Source: Acidobacteriota bacterium (lineage in GTDB: Bacteria > Acidobacteriota > Terriglobia > Acidiferrales > UBA7541). From it: 64,000 nucleotides of DNA. The stretch lies in NCBI GenBank assembly GCA_013289585.1, contig JABCZR010000004.1, forward strand, positions 172,435 to 236,434. The letters run 5' to 3'. Position 1 is the stretch's first letter; each line of letters starts with the position of its first letter. The position numbers and the translations under genes are program-made. Under the pieces are notes generated by a model. It was not told the origin of the DNA. It did not search any database and saw only the letters and a list, made by a program, of their open reading frames with translations. Positions 16,744-26,854 of this stretch are shown here, piece after piece.

Positions 16744-18981
16744 TCATTCTTTACTCGCCATGACTGGCGCCCTGCGCGCTGTGGCAAGCCCGCCAGGCCA
16801 CCAGTTCCAATCGCCTGCAATACGAAGGAGCGCGGGACCGATCACAATACGAACGAGTGTCGCGTCAATCAACACGGCGACCGCCAACGTAAATCCGATC
16901 ATCTTGACCACCAGGAAATCTCCGAAGGTGAATGCCGCAAATACCACGATCATGATCGCAGCCGCGCTCGTAATCAGGCCTGCAGTTCTAGCCAGACCCT
17001 CCGGGATCGCATCCATTTCACTCAGTCCGCTCCTTCTGGCTTCGAGAACGCGCGCGACTAGAAATACCTCGTAATCCATGCTTAATCCGAAGACGATGGC
17101 AAAGGCGACGATCGGAACTAGGGGAAACACGCTACCGGTTCCCCCAGGAGTTCCCAGGAAGCGGCTTCCGTGTCCATCTTGGATAACGAAAACCAATGCT
17201 CCGAACGACGCCGCGACCGAGAACAGGTTGAGTGCGATGGCCTTCACGGCGGCGAAGATCGATCGGAAACCGCAGAGCAGGGCAAGGAGCGTCCCCCCCA
17301 CTACCAGCATCATTACGGACGGAAAGCGGTCTCTGATAATCGTTTCATAATCGGCGTTGAGTGCCGGGATGCCCCCAACGAGAAGGGTTGCGCCAGGCAC
17401 TCCGGTGAGAGCTGGCGCGCCGGTCTTACGGAGCTCCCGCACCCAGTTGACCTGGTCGCGCAGGGAGACCGAACTCGCGGGTAACACCTCAAGCAGTGCT
17501 GCTCGTCCGTCGCTACTCAGGAACGTTCGACGCGTCTCCCGCGAGAGATCAGGGAGGGAAGATCGGTTGCCCTCCGCAATTGTAGTGATAGAAATCACGC
17601 GGTCACAGCGAGGGTCTGTCGCGAGGCGCTTGCTCAGATGATCCAGCGCATTCCACCCCGGGTCGGTTTGCGCGATGGAATCCGTTGGAAGTTCCACAAT
17701 GACGCGCAACGATTCAACGACGCCGCCTCGATCCATCCGCTCAAGGGTGTGCAGCGCATGGACTGATTCTGCCGCCTGCGGAAGCCAATCCCCTCGGGGG
17801 AGACTGGTATCCAGTCGTCTGACCTGCCACGCGAGCAGAAGCAAAGGTGTACCTGCCACAAAGAGGGCAAGCCAGGGATGCGCGACAATCATCTTTCCCC
17901 ATTGCCGCCAGCGATTTCCCGTACGTGCCGCCCGATGCGCATCCAACTTTGGAGTAAAGGGCAATCGGCCAAGATCAATCCGCGGACCGAGCAACACCAG
18001 CGCTGCCGGAACGAGGGTATTCGTAAGCAACACACTCATTCCCGTCACCAGGAATCCCGCGACACCGATGGAACGGATTTCGCTGATCGGAACCGTCAAG
18101 AGGGCTAGAAATCCGATGGCTACCGTTGCGCCTGAAATCAAGAGCGTGCGACCTGCCTGACGTGCCGCGATGACCGAGGCCGCGGGTCCGTCGTACCCGG
18201 CGGAAATCGCTTCCCGGAAGCGGCTGATCATGAGGAGCGCGTAGTCGATTCCCAGGCCCAGGCCAAGCATGGTGGCCAAATTCTGAACCAGAATGGACAA
18301 GTGCCAGCGCTGGGCCAGGAATCCCGTAATCGCCAAAGTGGTCGCGATGGCAAGCTGGCCAACCGCCAATGGAATCAGGGCGGCGATCAGACTTCCAAAA
18401 GCCACCAGCAGAAGCGCGAGGGTCGCGGGGATCACTAGGATTTCGCCGCGATGCACGTCGGCGGCGCTCGCTTTCCGAATATCGAAATTCAGTGGAATCT
18501 CGCCTGTGAGTTCGAGCTTCACCGCCGGATAATGGCCCCGCAGTTGATTTTCAAGCGAGCTTGCTAGCTGGTGAAGCTCCGGAACAAGCGACTCGACTGG
18601 ACCGCCGGTTGACGTTAGTCCCACGAGAACAAACGTTCCCCCGCCCCGGCCCAGAAAAATCGGATCGCGCAACTCGAGATAGGACACCACTCCTGAAACG
18701 CCGGGTTGCTCTCTCAGTCCCGCCACGATGGTTTCTAACGCTTGCCCGCCTTCCTCCGAATCCGCAGGTGGGAGTCCCTCGATCACCAGGACAACGCGGT
18801 CCACAAACGGCGACCGAAAACGACTGGCCAGCTCCTCCTGGACAGTTTCAGCTTGGCTCCCTTCGACACGGGTTGCGGTCTCCAGGCGGCGCTCCGCGTG
18901 AAAAGAGAATGGAAGAAGTGCGATGGCTGCTGCGAGGACGATCCCTGACACCCAAAAACGGCGCACATACATGGCTATCAT
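16744..18981 (-). CDS. MMPL/RND family transporter
   Basis: 745 aa with the duplicated RND layout: an N-terminal helix (SGIVLAAAIALLPF), a periplasmic loop (about 35-190), a block of five to six helices containing GLGIDYALLMISRFRE, a central soluble loop, a second periplasmic loop, and a second helix block with the matching FGLSMDYEVFLVARVLEARR. The GxxxDY motif in both halves is the proton-relay signature of MmpL-type exporters. Such proteins export lipids and hydrophobic products across the inner membrane. Being in the island with fatty-acid activating and modifying genes suggests it exports their product. It starts at 18981 or at the ATG three codons later. Confidence 0.92.
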   Translation of the reverse strand: MIAMYVRRFWVSGIVLAAAIALLPFSFHAERRLETATRVEGSQAETVQEELASRFRSPFVDRVVLVIEGLPPADSEEGGQALETIVAGLREQPGVSGVVSYLELRDPIFLGRGGGTFVLVGLTSTGGPVESLVPELHQLASSLENQLRGHYPAVKLELTGEIPLNFDIRKASAADVHRGEILVIPATLALLLVAFGSLIAALIPLAVGQLAIATTLAITGFLAQRWHLSILVQNLATMLGLGLGIDYALLMISRFREAISAGYDGPAASVIAARQAGRTLLISGATVAIGFLALLTVPISEIRSIGVAGFLVTGMSVLLTNTLVPAALVLLGPRIDLGRLPFTPKLDAHRAARTGNRWRQWGKMIVAHPWLALFVAGTPLLLLAWQVRRLDTSLPRGDWLPQAAESVHALHTLERMDRGGVVESLRVIVELPTDSIAQTDPGWNALDHLSKRLATDPRCDRVISITTIAEGNRSSLPDLSRETRRTFLSSDGRAALLEVLPASSVSLRDQVNWVRELRKTGAPALTGVPGATLLVGGIPALNADYETIIRDRFPSVMMLVVGGTLLALLCGFRSIFAAVKAIALNLFSVAASFGALVFVIQDGHGSRFLGTPGGTGSVFPLVPIVAFAIVFGLSMDYEVFLVARVLEARRSGLSEMDAIPEGLARTAGLITSAAAIMIVVFAAFTFGDFLVVKMIGFTLAVAVLIDATLVRIVIGPALLRIAGDWNWWPGGLATARRAPVMASKE

Positions 18982-19175
18982 CGTGTCATATCACACAAGA
19001 TCGTCGTCACCAAAACTCTCCGGTGGCACCTAAGAACCACAGGGGCGAAAGAGGTGCTCCGTCCGGAACCGATTCGTACGTTTGCGCTTAATTTCACGAG
19101 TTTACACTTGCGCGGGACTCACGTACGAAGTTATCTGAATCTGCTAAACTCTGCCCGATCGAATTAGGAGGATCA

Positions 19176-19955
19176 ATTCGTACTTTACTTTTGCTCGGAC
19201 TGCTTGCCGCCATCCAACCTGGAGTGACAGACCCTCGCCTTGGCTCCTGGACGCTCATCTCTGCGCAATCTAGTCTGGACCCTCCGAACCGCCTCTCCAT
19301 AGCACCTCTGCATGACGGGGTGCATGTAGTTATGTCCGGCGAAACCCATCTCGATTTCACTGCAAATTGGAACGGGCACCAATCGTCCGCGCCAGGCAAT
19401 CTCGCGTTCAATCAAATTGAGCTCCGCAGAATCGATAAGAAGCAGGCGGAGGTCAAGGAGAAAAAGGACGGAACTGTTGTGGCGACGGTCCGCGAAAAAG
19501 TTTCGAATGATGGGAACGAGCTAACGAGCACGACTGCAACGGCTGGCCACGCCGATAAAATCACTGTGTGGACGCGCAGCGGAGGTAAGAAGATCGCGAA
19601 TGACTTCTTCGCAGGCGAATGGACGCAGGATCTCAGCAAGACTCGTTTGCGGCAAGGTTTGGTACTCGAAATCCAGACGGACGGAAGCGGTGAAATCCGT
19701 TTTCTGGGTGACTTCAGCTATACCGCTCGTTTTGACGGAAAGCCATACGATCTAAAGAACTCGCGTAACGATACCGTAACGCTTGAACTGGTCGATCCTC
19801 ACACGGTGGACGCGAGCTATCGGCGGGACGATCAAGTCACGCAAAAGGACAGGTGGGTGGTTTCCGCGGAAGGGCAGCAGATGACACTATCCACCACAGG
19901 CACGTTGGAAACGGGCCAGCGAGTAACCGAGAAGCTCTTGTTTAAGAAGCAGTAG
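19176..19955 (+). CDS. Secreted hypothetical protein, apparent ATT start
   Basis: About 259 aa. A strong site TAGGAGG (19165-19171) stands four bases before an ATT at 19176 that opens IRTLLLLGLLAAIQPG, a natural signal-peptide start. The first conventional start is TTG at 19191, 19 bases from the site and inside the hydrophobic core. The mature part is beta-rich and polar with no family I recognise; RLGSWTLISAQSSLDP and FFAGEWTQDLSKT look like two related halves, so an internal duplication or lipocalin-like fold is possible. Its 3' end overlaps the convergent FAAL gene by 14 bases. Confidence 0.7.
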   Translation: MRTLLLLGLLAAIQPGVTDPRLGSWTLISAQSSLDPPNRLSIAPLHDGVHVVMSGETHLDFTANWNGHQSSAPGNLAFNQIELRRIDKKQAEVKEKKDGTVVATVREKVSNDGNELTSTTATAGHADKITVWTRSGGKKIANDFFAGEWTQDLSKTRLRQGLVLEIQTDGSGEIRFLGDFSYTARFDGKPYDLKNSRNDTVTLELVDPHTVDASYRRDDQVTQKDRWVVSAEGQQMTLSTTGTLETGQRVTEKLLFKKQ

Positions 19956-22900
19956 CAGATATTGCATCTGTGCAGTCCAGAAGCCGATCGCTCGGTGACA
20001 ACGCGTTGATCTCACGCGTCGCGACCGAAATGATCCCTTTGCGATACATGAATTTCAGAATGCCGTTGACCGTATCTTCCAGAGACGGATCTGCTTTGCC
20101 CCACACAGAAGCATCGCGCGCGATTTGATAAGAAGAGCTGTCATAGCGCTTGAACTCCATCGCGGAGATATTGTCGACAGAGCCCACCAAGAAATCCAGC
20201 AGCGGAAAGAGAAGATCTTCCTTCCGGCATCTCCGGATCAGCTCGGGAACGAAATCGGAAAGCCTGAATATTTCGAATTGCCGGCCAGTCGCTTTGGTAA
20301 TAAGCCTGGTGATATCCATCATGTTGGAATAATCATCCCGCGTGACATGGTAAGTCTTATTCGCTGTACCGGGAGTGGTAGAGATCGCAACGATATTGTT
20401 CGCCACAATGTCCGCCGGAACAAAGCTGACCTGGTTGAGAGTATCAACGCCAATGCCGTGATTCACCATGAACGCAACTAAGCGAACGGCGATATCGAAG
20501 TTATTACCTCCGCCCGTGACGGAAGGACTCACCAGAGCAGGTCGGAAAATCCGCGCCGAAAGTCCCCGGTTGCGCGCGTCCACAACCACCTGTTCCGCTA
20601 CCCATTTCGATTGGCTGTACCCAAAATCGAGCAGCTCCATATTCTCGTTCAGGTCGGTCTCATTCAGGACTGATTTCACCGCCCAGCCGAACACGAAGGT
20701 GGTCGAGACATAATTGAAGTCTTTGGGCCTTCCCTCGAACGCCAATCTTACGACCTCATTGGTTCCCAGCACGTTCGCGTCACGCATCAGGTCGTAGTTG
20801 AACAGGTAGTTTACAGTTGCACCGTTGTGGAACACCGTGTCGATTTCACTCGCGAGAAAATCCCACACGTCCTGCGTCAGGCCCAGCTTTGGCTGACCTA
20901 GATCGCCGCAGACGGCATTCACCCGAGCTTCGAACATCTCCATTACATCTTTTCCGCAGGGTCCCATTGACTCTATCGCAGCTCTCAGTCTTTGCTTACC
21001 CTGCTCTTCATCGGAACACCTGACCAGAACATAGATCTTCGCCCGTGTCTGTTCCAGCAAGCTCTTCATGAGGAAGGGTCCTATGAAGCCGGTCCCGCCC
21101 GTCAGCAGCACCTGATTCAACATCGGTATCTCCGGCACGGGCAAAGGCACGGGAGGCTCGAAGATGAGCTTCCTGTCGCTGCTCATCATCTGCTTCTCAG
21201 CAGCGCGCTGCTCCTCACGGAAAGCCGCAAGGGAATCACGCAAATGAACCAGTGCCTCTTCGGGAGCGCGCTTCAACTTTTCGGCTAGTCCAAACAGCTC
21301 CGCTACGGCGACACGCTGAATCACGCCAATATCTACCTGCCTCGCCAGCATCTCGGCGCCTTTATCTTTCAGGAGTTCCTTGAGCTCATGCACGAACACA
21401 ACAAGATCCAGGGAATCCAGGCCGGCTTCGACGAGGTTGTACGATTCCTGACCAGTCAGGTTGTACTTGGCTTTCAATTCGGCGAAAGAGGAATGCATGT
21501 CGGAATCGCACGGCGAGTTTCCGGCGTCCTTCTCCCGTGAAAAGTCGGAAAGAACGCTGAACTGACCTCGCTGCCACATCTGCTTGGTCTTATGGCGCAT
21601 AATCTTCCCCGAACTCGTTCTCGGGATCGCGCGCGGCGCGATGATGGAAATCACCGCCACTTCCAGGTTGAGATAATTCCGGACTGCGGCGGCAATCTTT
21701 CGTGCGTCGGGAAGCGCCCTGGGATTTTTGGATTCGGCGACGATTGCCAGCGCAGGTTCGCTGTGTTCCTGAATCTGGAACGCGGCAACGCAGTTGTGCC
21801 GGATCAGAGCGGATGATTTCTCCACGACGTTCTCAATGTCGTGCGGGTAATAGTTTTGCCCGCGCAGAATAATCATGTCCTTGATGCGGCCGCAGACGTA
21901 GAGTTCGCCGTCGTGGAAGAATCCTATGTCGCCGGTCCGAAGGTAGCCGTCGTCATAGGGAGTATCGTCCACAAGCCGCGCACGAAACTGCTTCAGGGTC
22001 AATTCGGGATTATTCCAGTAACCTCGGCACTTACCGCTTCCGGCGACCCAGATTTCGCCGGTGCGCTTTGGCTTAAGAGGGAAATGCCCTTCCGGATCCA
22101 CGATCTTAACGTCGAGACCCGGCAGCGGCGTTCCACAACTGACAATCTGCGTGGCCCCGTCGATTTCAGAGACTTCTGTAGTCATGCGGGCCGTCCCCAG
22201 CGAGAGGGCACGCTTGTTGACGGAAACGATGTTGCGACCGCCCAGTGAGACCGCCAAAGTATTCTCGGCCAGCCCGTAAGCGACATAGAAACTCTCGGAC
22301 TTGAGTCCATAGGACTGAAACGCTTCCAGAAACCGTGTGTAGGTATCCGGGTTTACGGGTTCCGCGGCGCACATCAAAACGCGAAGCGAGCTGAGATCAC
22401 ACGCCTCCAGGCTCTCCTTGGGAAGCCTCCCGGCGCGCAGGCAATAGTCGTAGGCGAAGTTGGGCGCAGCCGTCGCGGTGGCGCGGTAGGCCGTCATCGC
22501 ATCGAACCACAGGATCGGCCGCTGAATGAAGTCCGTGGGAGAGAAACCGTACGTTGTGCCACCTTTCAGTGCTGGATATAGGTAGCACCCGATCAGTCCC
22601 ATATCGTGATACTGCGGAAGCCAGGAAACCACGACCGGCGCGGGATGGTCGATCACCAGCGGACACGTATCCAGTATGTTTTCGTGCGTAACGATCACGC
22701 CCTTGGGCTCCATCGTCGAACCCGAGGTGTACTGGAGAAACAAAATCTTCGAATGAACGGCAGCCGGTCGGTCCGAAATCGCATCCACGAAATCTTCCGT
22801 GGCGATCCACGGAAGACCGGAAATGTAATCTACGTCAATGCCGCACGCTGAGACTCCGCTTCTCGCGAGATTCGTCTTTAGGGATGCCTGATAGTCTCTG

Positions 22901-23259
22901 CTCGTTAAGACCCCAGCCGCCTGGCAATCCTTTGCTATGTGTACCATCTTGTACAGCGCGCTCTGGAAGCCACGCGAACTGGGGGGATACACCGGCACGG
23001 GGATCAATCCGGCGCGCACGCAGCCAAAGAATGCGCAGATCATTTCGAGCCCCGGCGGATAGGCAAGCAGCAGCCGGTCGCCCGCCGCGAAACGACCATC
23101 TTTCAACAAATATCCGGCGATCGCGTCCACTCGCTGGAGAAACGACGCGTAGGTGTAGCTCTCTATCGGATCGCCGTTTACATCGAGGTACGAATAAAGA
23201 AGTTTGTCCGGGTGCTCATCTGCCAGCCTGTCCAGGTGGCCTAAAATTGACGCCGTCAT
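19942..23259 (-). CDS. Fatty acyl-AMP ligase / ACP / thioester reductase fusion
   Basis: 1105 aa from the ATG at 23259; a TTG one codon earlier is better spaced from GGAGG. Domains: adenylation FAAL domain about 1-575 (YTSGSTMEPKG about 178-188, YRTGDIGFF-type motif, RTSSGKIMR near the end), acyl carrier domain about 590-670 with the phosphopantetheine Ser in GLDSLDL at about 616, and a NAD(P)-binding thioester reductase about 712-1106 (TGGTGFIG at about 720, YSQSK catalytic motif at about 882). The enzyme should activate a free fatty acid as acyl-AMP, load it on its own ACP and release it reductively as aldehyde or alcohol. It is the core enzyme of the island. Confidence 0.93.
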   Translation of the reverse strand: MTASILGHLDRLADEHPDKLLYSYLDVNGDPIESYTYASFLQRVDAIAGYLLKDGRFAAGDRLLLAYPPGLEMICAFFGCVRAGLIPVPVYPPSSRGFQSALYKMVHIAKDCQAAGVLTSRDYQASLKTNLARSGVSACGIDVDYISGLPWIATEDFVDAISDRPAAVHSKILFLQYTSGSTMEPKGVIVTHENILDTCPLVIDHPAPVVVSWLPQYHDMGLIGCYLYPALKGGTTYGFSPTDFIQRPILWFDAMTAYRATATAAPNFAYDYCLRAGRLPKESLEACDLSSLRVLMCAAEPVNPDTYTRFLEAFQSYGLKSESFYVAYGLAENTLAVSLGGRNIVSVNKRALSLGTARMTTEVSEIDGATQIVSCGTPLPGLDVKIVDPEGHFPLKPKRTGEIWVAGSGKCRGYWNNPELTLKQFRARLVDDTPYDDGYLRTGDIGFFHDGELYVCGRIKDMIILRGQNYYPHDIENVVEKSSALIRHNCVAAFQIQEHSEPALAIVAESKNPRALPDARKIAAAVRNYLNLEVAVISIIAPRAIPRTSSGKIMRHKTKQMWQRGQFSVLSDFSREKDAGNSPCDSDMHSSFAELKAKYNLTGQESYNLVEAGLDSLDLVVFVHELKELLKDKGAEMLARQVDIGVIQRVAVAELFGLAEKLKRAPEEALVHLRDSLAAFREEQRAAEKQMMSSDRKLIFEPPVPLPVPEIPMLNQVLLTGGTGFIGPFLMKSLLEQTRAKIYVLVRCSDEEQGKQRLRAAIESMGPCGKDVMEMFEARVNAVCGDLGQPKLGLTQDVWDFLASEIDTVFHNGATVNYLFNYDLMRDANVLGTNEVVRLAFEGRPKDFNYVSTTFVFGWAVKSVLNETDLNENMELLDFGYSQSKWVAEQVVVDARNRGLSARIFRPALVSPSVTGGGNNFDIAVRLVAFMVNHGIGVDTLNQVSFVPADIVANNIVAISTTPGTANKTYHVTRDDYSNMMDITRLITKATGRQFEIFRLSDFVPELIRRCRKEDLLFPLLDFLVGSVDNISAMEFKRYDSSSYQIARDASVWGKADPSLEDTVNGILKFMYRKGIISVATREINALSPSDRLLDCTDAISATAS

Positions 23260-23262
23260 CAA

Positions 23263-23754
23263 TTAACGATCCTCCAATGTTGAATAGAACGCAGGCAAGT
23301 AAACGAAACATCTTTCCCTAAGCAAGGGAGGTGATCGGCGATCGAGTTTGGAAGTGCAGACCTGAAATGTGGGCCGACGGTGAGAATGTTCGCTTAATTT
23401 TTTCTCAGCATAAGCGTCGCTCGACCCTCTGGGGAATGGATGATTTCCTTTTTGGCGCACAAGGGCGCGAACGGGAATTGCGGAGCTCCACCGACCTTCT
23501 ATGGCCCCTTGCAGGAAGCCCGTTTCGTTATGGTTCATCGAAGCTTTTATGTTAACAGAGCGTTATGGACAATGCCATGCGTCGTCGCTTCCATTGTTCA
23601 CACGCTGCAACCAGGTATCATCCGTTCCGAATGTCCTTGATTGTCTTTACGGGCCCGCATTAAAATCATGACGCGAGGCTGTCGGCACGGCACCAATTTC
23701 GCTGAGGGTCAGCACCCCGGATGTGGCGTATGGAACGCGTCGGGCCCAATTAGC
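23263..23754. other. Divergent promoter region of FAAL-reductase and desaturase genes
   Basis: About 490 bases between two divergent genes. The FAAL ribosome site lies at the left end. No compact hairpin, tRNA or known riboswitch was seen. In-frame starts for the desaturase at TTG 23641 or ATG 23668 would shorten the gap. Confidence 0.35.
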
Positions 23755-24915
23755 ATGGCCGCGGAGGCGCCGGTGACGTTCGAATCCGAAGTGTTGATCA
23801 CTCAAGATCCGGAGACTCCGGACCTTGTACCATCGGAATCCTCAGCGGCGTCGATTTCCGAACCCGTCGGCGCACCTTCCTTTCCGAAAGTCTTACGTCG
23901 CCGCCTGGATAGGTTTTTTGCCGACCAGAACATTTCTCACAAAGCGGACCGTACTATGTGGGTCAAGATCGCTGTGGGTCTGGCAGTCCTCGTAGGCGCC
24001 TGGATTGCTCTCTATGCTCTGCGGTCCGATTCATGGAAGTTTGTTGCCCTCTACCTTTTAGGCGGCCTCGCACAGACATTCCTCTTGCTGAACATCGCTC
24101 ATGACAGCAATCACAACGCCATCTCGTCCCGGCCGCGTGTCAACAAAACCCTGAACTATGTCTTCGATTTGTGCGGAATCAGCTCGTACATGTGGCGTAT
24201 CCTCCATCATCGGGGCCATCACTCCTGCATCAATCTCCACGACGAAGATGATGCGCTTTCGGGACGCGGCATCTTTCGCTTTACCCCCCATGAATCCCGC
24301 GCACCGTGGCACCGCTTCCAGCACATCTATGCGTTGTTCTTTTATGCAATGTTCTCTCTCGACTATGTGTTCTTCAGGGACTTCGAGAGCTTTTTCTTCC
24401 CTTCCCACGATTATCTGAAACGCGCCAATCATCCTCTGCGCGAATATGCCGTTCTCGTTGCCGGCAAGGCCTTCTACCTTATTTACATGCTTGTCTTGCC
24501 GGTGATTGTGCTGGGGAAATCGCCTCTGCTGGTCGCCGGTGCGTTCCTCCTGGTCCATTTGTTCGTGGGTCTAGCTGTAACGCTTGTATTCCAGACGACA
24601 CACACCATCGACAGCACCTACTTTCCCACGGACCGTGGTGAGTTTGACAACGGTGTGTATCACATCTTCGCGACTACGGCCGATTATGCGACGGAAAATC
24701 CGCTCGTCGGTTGGCTCGCGGGCGGCCTCAACCATCACATCGTCCACCATCTGTGTCCTTTCGTATGCCATACCCACTATGCTCCGCTGACCAGGATCGT
24801 GAAAGAAACCGCCGAAGAGTTTGGGGTTCCTTATCGGCAGCACCCTACTATGACTCAGGCAATCCTGCATCATCTGATTCTCTTGAAGCAATTAGGGAAC
24901 GAAAACCGATTCTGA
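23755..24915 (+). CDS. Membrane fatty acid desaturase
   Basis: 386 aa from the ATG at 23755; in-frame starts at 23668 and 23641 would add 29-38 residues of unlikely composition, and no start has a clear ribosome site. The three histidine boxes of membrane di-iron desaturases are present: HDSNH at about 116, HHRGHH at about 151-156 and HHIVHH at about 327-332, with membrane helices between (for example VKIAVGLAVLVGAWIALYAL). The box order matches linoleoyl/acyl-lipid front-end type desaturases. It should insert a double bond (or act as an acetylenase or hydroxylase) on a fatty acyl chain. It is followed by the P450 gene 91 bases downstream on the same strand, probably one transcript. Confidence 0.92.
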   Translation: MAAEAPVTFESEVLITQDPETPDLVPSESSAASISEPVGAPSFPKVLRRRLDRFFADQNISHKADRTMWVKIAVGLAVLVGAWIALYALRSDSWKFVALYLLGGLAQTFLLLNIAHDSNHNAISSRPRVNKTLNYVFDLCGISSYMWRILHHRGHHSCINLHDEDDALSGRGIFRFTPHESRAPWHRFQHIYALFFYAMFSLDYVFFRDFESFFFPSHDYLKRANHPLREYAVLVAGKAFYLIYMLVLPVIVLGKSPLLVAGAFLLVHLFVGLAVTLVFQTTHTIDSTYFPTDRGEFDNGVYHIFATTADYATENPLVGWLAGGLNHHIVHHLCPFVCHTHYAPLTRIVKETAEEFGVPYRQHPTMTQAILHHLILLKQLGNENRF

Positions 24916-25006
24916 ACATTTTATCTTTACGTATGGCCCCGCTGCCACTTCCTACAAGTGACATGAAATCACTTGCGGTTTGCGGCCAGTATCAGGATGG
25001 CCGGCT

Positions 25007-26380
25007 ATGACCTCATCCACTCCTATCCCCGTTGTTTCCCGATTTCGATGCTTCGCGGATTCTCGCGCAATGTTCCGCAATCCCGTGCAGATATTGTCTA
25101 GCTACAACGAAATCTTCGGCGACACATTCCGGCTCTATTTAGGTGGTCTGAAAGAGGCCATCGTCACGATCGATCCCTCCGTCATTCAGCACGTGTTAAA
25201 GACCAATTCGGAGAACTACCAAAAATCCGAAATTCAAGTGAAGCGCATGGGCCACTTCCTTGGGAAAGGTCTTCTCACCACCCACGGAGAAGCTTGGCGC
25301 ACGCAGCGGCGTCTCATCCAGAAAGGCTTCGATCGAACGCAACTCGATGCACTGTCCTCAATCATGCAGGACTCCCTTGCCGAATCGCTGCGCGATTTCG
25401 ACAGACAGGCCCATAGCGGCCCCGTCGATATCTACCCTCAGCTGATGAAGATTACCTTCGCGATGGTCGCCCGATCGCTATTTGGCGCACGCTTGAAGGA
25501 CGAAGACATCGATCGTGTTAGCCATACCATCTGCACCGTCCAGGAATTCATTGTTCGGCAAACCCTTCAGCCCTATCTGAATCCCTGGTTCGCCGTTTCG
25601 GGGGAACTGCGCAGGCACGAAGACATGCGAACCCGCGCGGACGCCGTTCTACTCCAATACATCAGGAAGCGCCGCATCGAACCACCCGGCCACGACCTGC
25701 TCCAGACTTTAATGGATGCACGTTACAGCGATGGCGAAGGCATGAGCGATGAGCTCATCCTGAGTGAAAGCATGCAACTTCTGGTCGCCGGCCATGAAAC
25801 ATCGTCCAATGCGCTATCGTGGCTTCTTTATCTTTTGAGCTCGCGTTCGGATTGTCTCGAAAGGGTAAGGCAGGAATTTGATTCCGTGCTCGGCGAAGCG
25901 CCTCTGAGCTACGCCGACGTTCCCAAATTTGAATTTGCGACTCAGGTTATTCAGGAAGGGCTCCGTCTCTACCCGCCGTTCTGGATGATCGACCGTATGG
26001 CTGTTGCGGACGACCGCGTAGGCGACCTCGCCATACCCCGCGGATCGACGGTCATTGTGTATGTGTACGGTGCACACCATGCCCCGCGCTACTGGCAGAA
26101 TCCGGAGAATTTTGATCCGGAGCGTTTCACCAAAGCGAACGAGAAGCTGCGCACGCCCTTCACCTTCCTTCCCTTCGGGGGCGGACCGCGAGGTTGTATC
26201 GGTGGAAATTACGCGATGCTGCAGATCCTCATGATTTTGTGCGATCTGCTCAGAAAATACGATTTTCAGTTGGCTCCTGGCCAAATGATCGAAGCTCGTC
26301 CGATGGTCATTCTGCGGCCGAAGCACGGAATCCGCATGACGTTCACTAATACCATCGCGCCGGCCCCTTGCATCGCATAA
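25007..26380 (+). CDS. Cytochrome P450
   Basis: 457 aa from the ATG at 25007 (a TTG at 24980 adds nine residues). Key P450 marks: I-helix AGHETSS at about 261-267, K-helix EGLR, and the haem-binding loop FGGGPRGCIG with the axial Cys at about 397. The protein has no membrane anchor, as usual in bacteria. The layout FLGKGLLTTHGEAWRTQRR and the haem motif resemble CYP4/CYP102-like fatty-acid hydroxylases, but substrate class is inference from its place after the desaturase and opposite the FAAL fusion. Redox partners are not in the window. Confidence 0.93.
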   Translation: MTSSTPIPVVSRFRCFADSRAMFRNPVQILSSYNEIFGDTFRLYLGGLKEAIVTIDPSVIQHVLKTNSENYQKSEIQVKRMGHFLGKGLLTTHGEAWRTQRRLIQKGFDRTQLDALSSIMQDSLAESLRDFDRQAHSGPVDIYPQLMKITFAMVARSLFGARLKDEDIDRVSHTICTVQEFIVRQTLQPYLNPWFAVSGELRRHEDMRTRADAVLLQYIRKRRIEPPGHDLLQTLMDARYSDGEGMSDELILSESMQLLVAGHETSSNALSWLLYLLSSRSDCLERVRQEFDSVLGEAPLSYADVPKFEFATQVIQEGLRLYPPFWMIDRMAVADDRVGDLAIPRGSTVIVYVYGAHHAPRYWQNPENFDPERFTKANEKLRTPFTFLPFGGGPRGCIGGNYAMLQILMILCDLLRKYDFQLAPGQMIEARPMVILRPKHGIRMTFTNTIAPAPCIA

Positions 26381-26710
26381 GACACGATCCGGTCGGAAAC
26401 GAACTCGAGTGGTAAAGCGTGAAACATTGAGGCAGCGTTTGTCCGAAAGCCGGTTCCGGTGGACAAATCGTTATCATGCGCTCATTGAAGGAGTGCAAAC
26501 TGCACGGGAAAATCTCCGAAGCGTTCTGGGAAGCGAAGACTTCGGAATGATTGCTCCTATCCCAATGTAGTTGGTTGCCGATGAACTGACCAGGGCTCGA
26601 AAGCGATGTGCAGTGCTGCGTGTAATTCAAACAGGAGCTGGTGGAACACTTAGCGTGTAGACCAGCCGGATGGGATGCACACTCAGTTGCGCTCTCGCTG
26701 CCGAATGTGT

Positions 26711-26727
26711 CCAGTTTTGTGCCCACC
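26711..26727. repeat. 17-bp direct repeat, right copy
   Basis: CCAGTTTTGTGCCCACC is identical to 15825-15841. It reads GGGHKTGH on the minus strand. Sequence around it is not otherwise recognisable as recombinase. Confidence 0.6.
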
Positions 26728-26854
26728 ACCAATCCCTACCAAGTGCTACTGAGTATCGGCGCATCAAAGTAAGTACACGAAATCGTTGAGCTTGTAGCAC
26801 TCTGTAGCATTTCATCGCACATGGTGTAAGTTGTTGATTCTTCGAGCGAACAAT

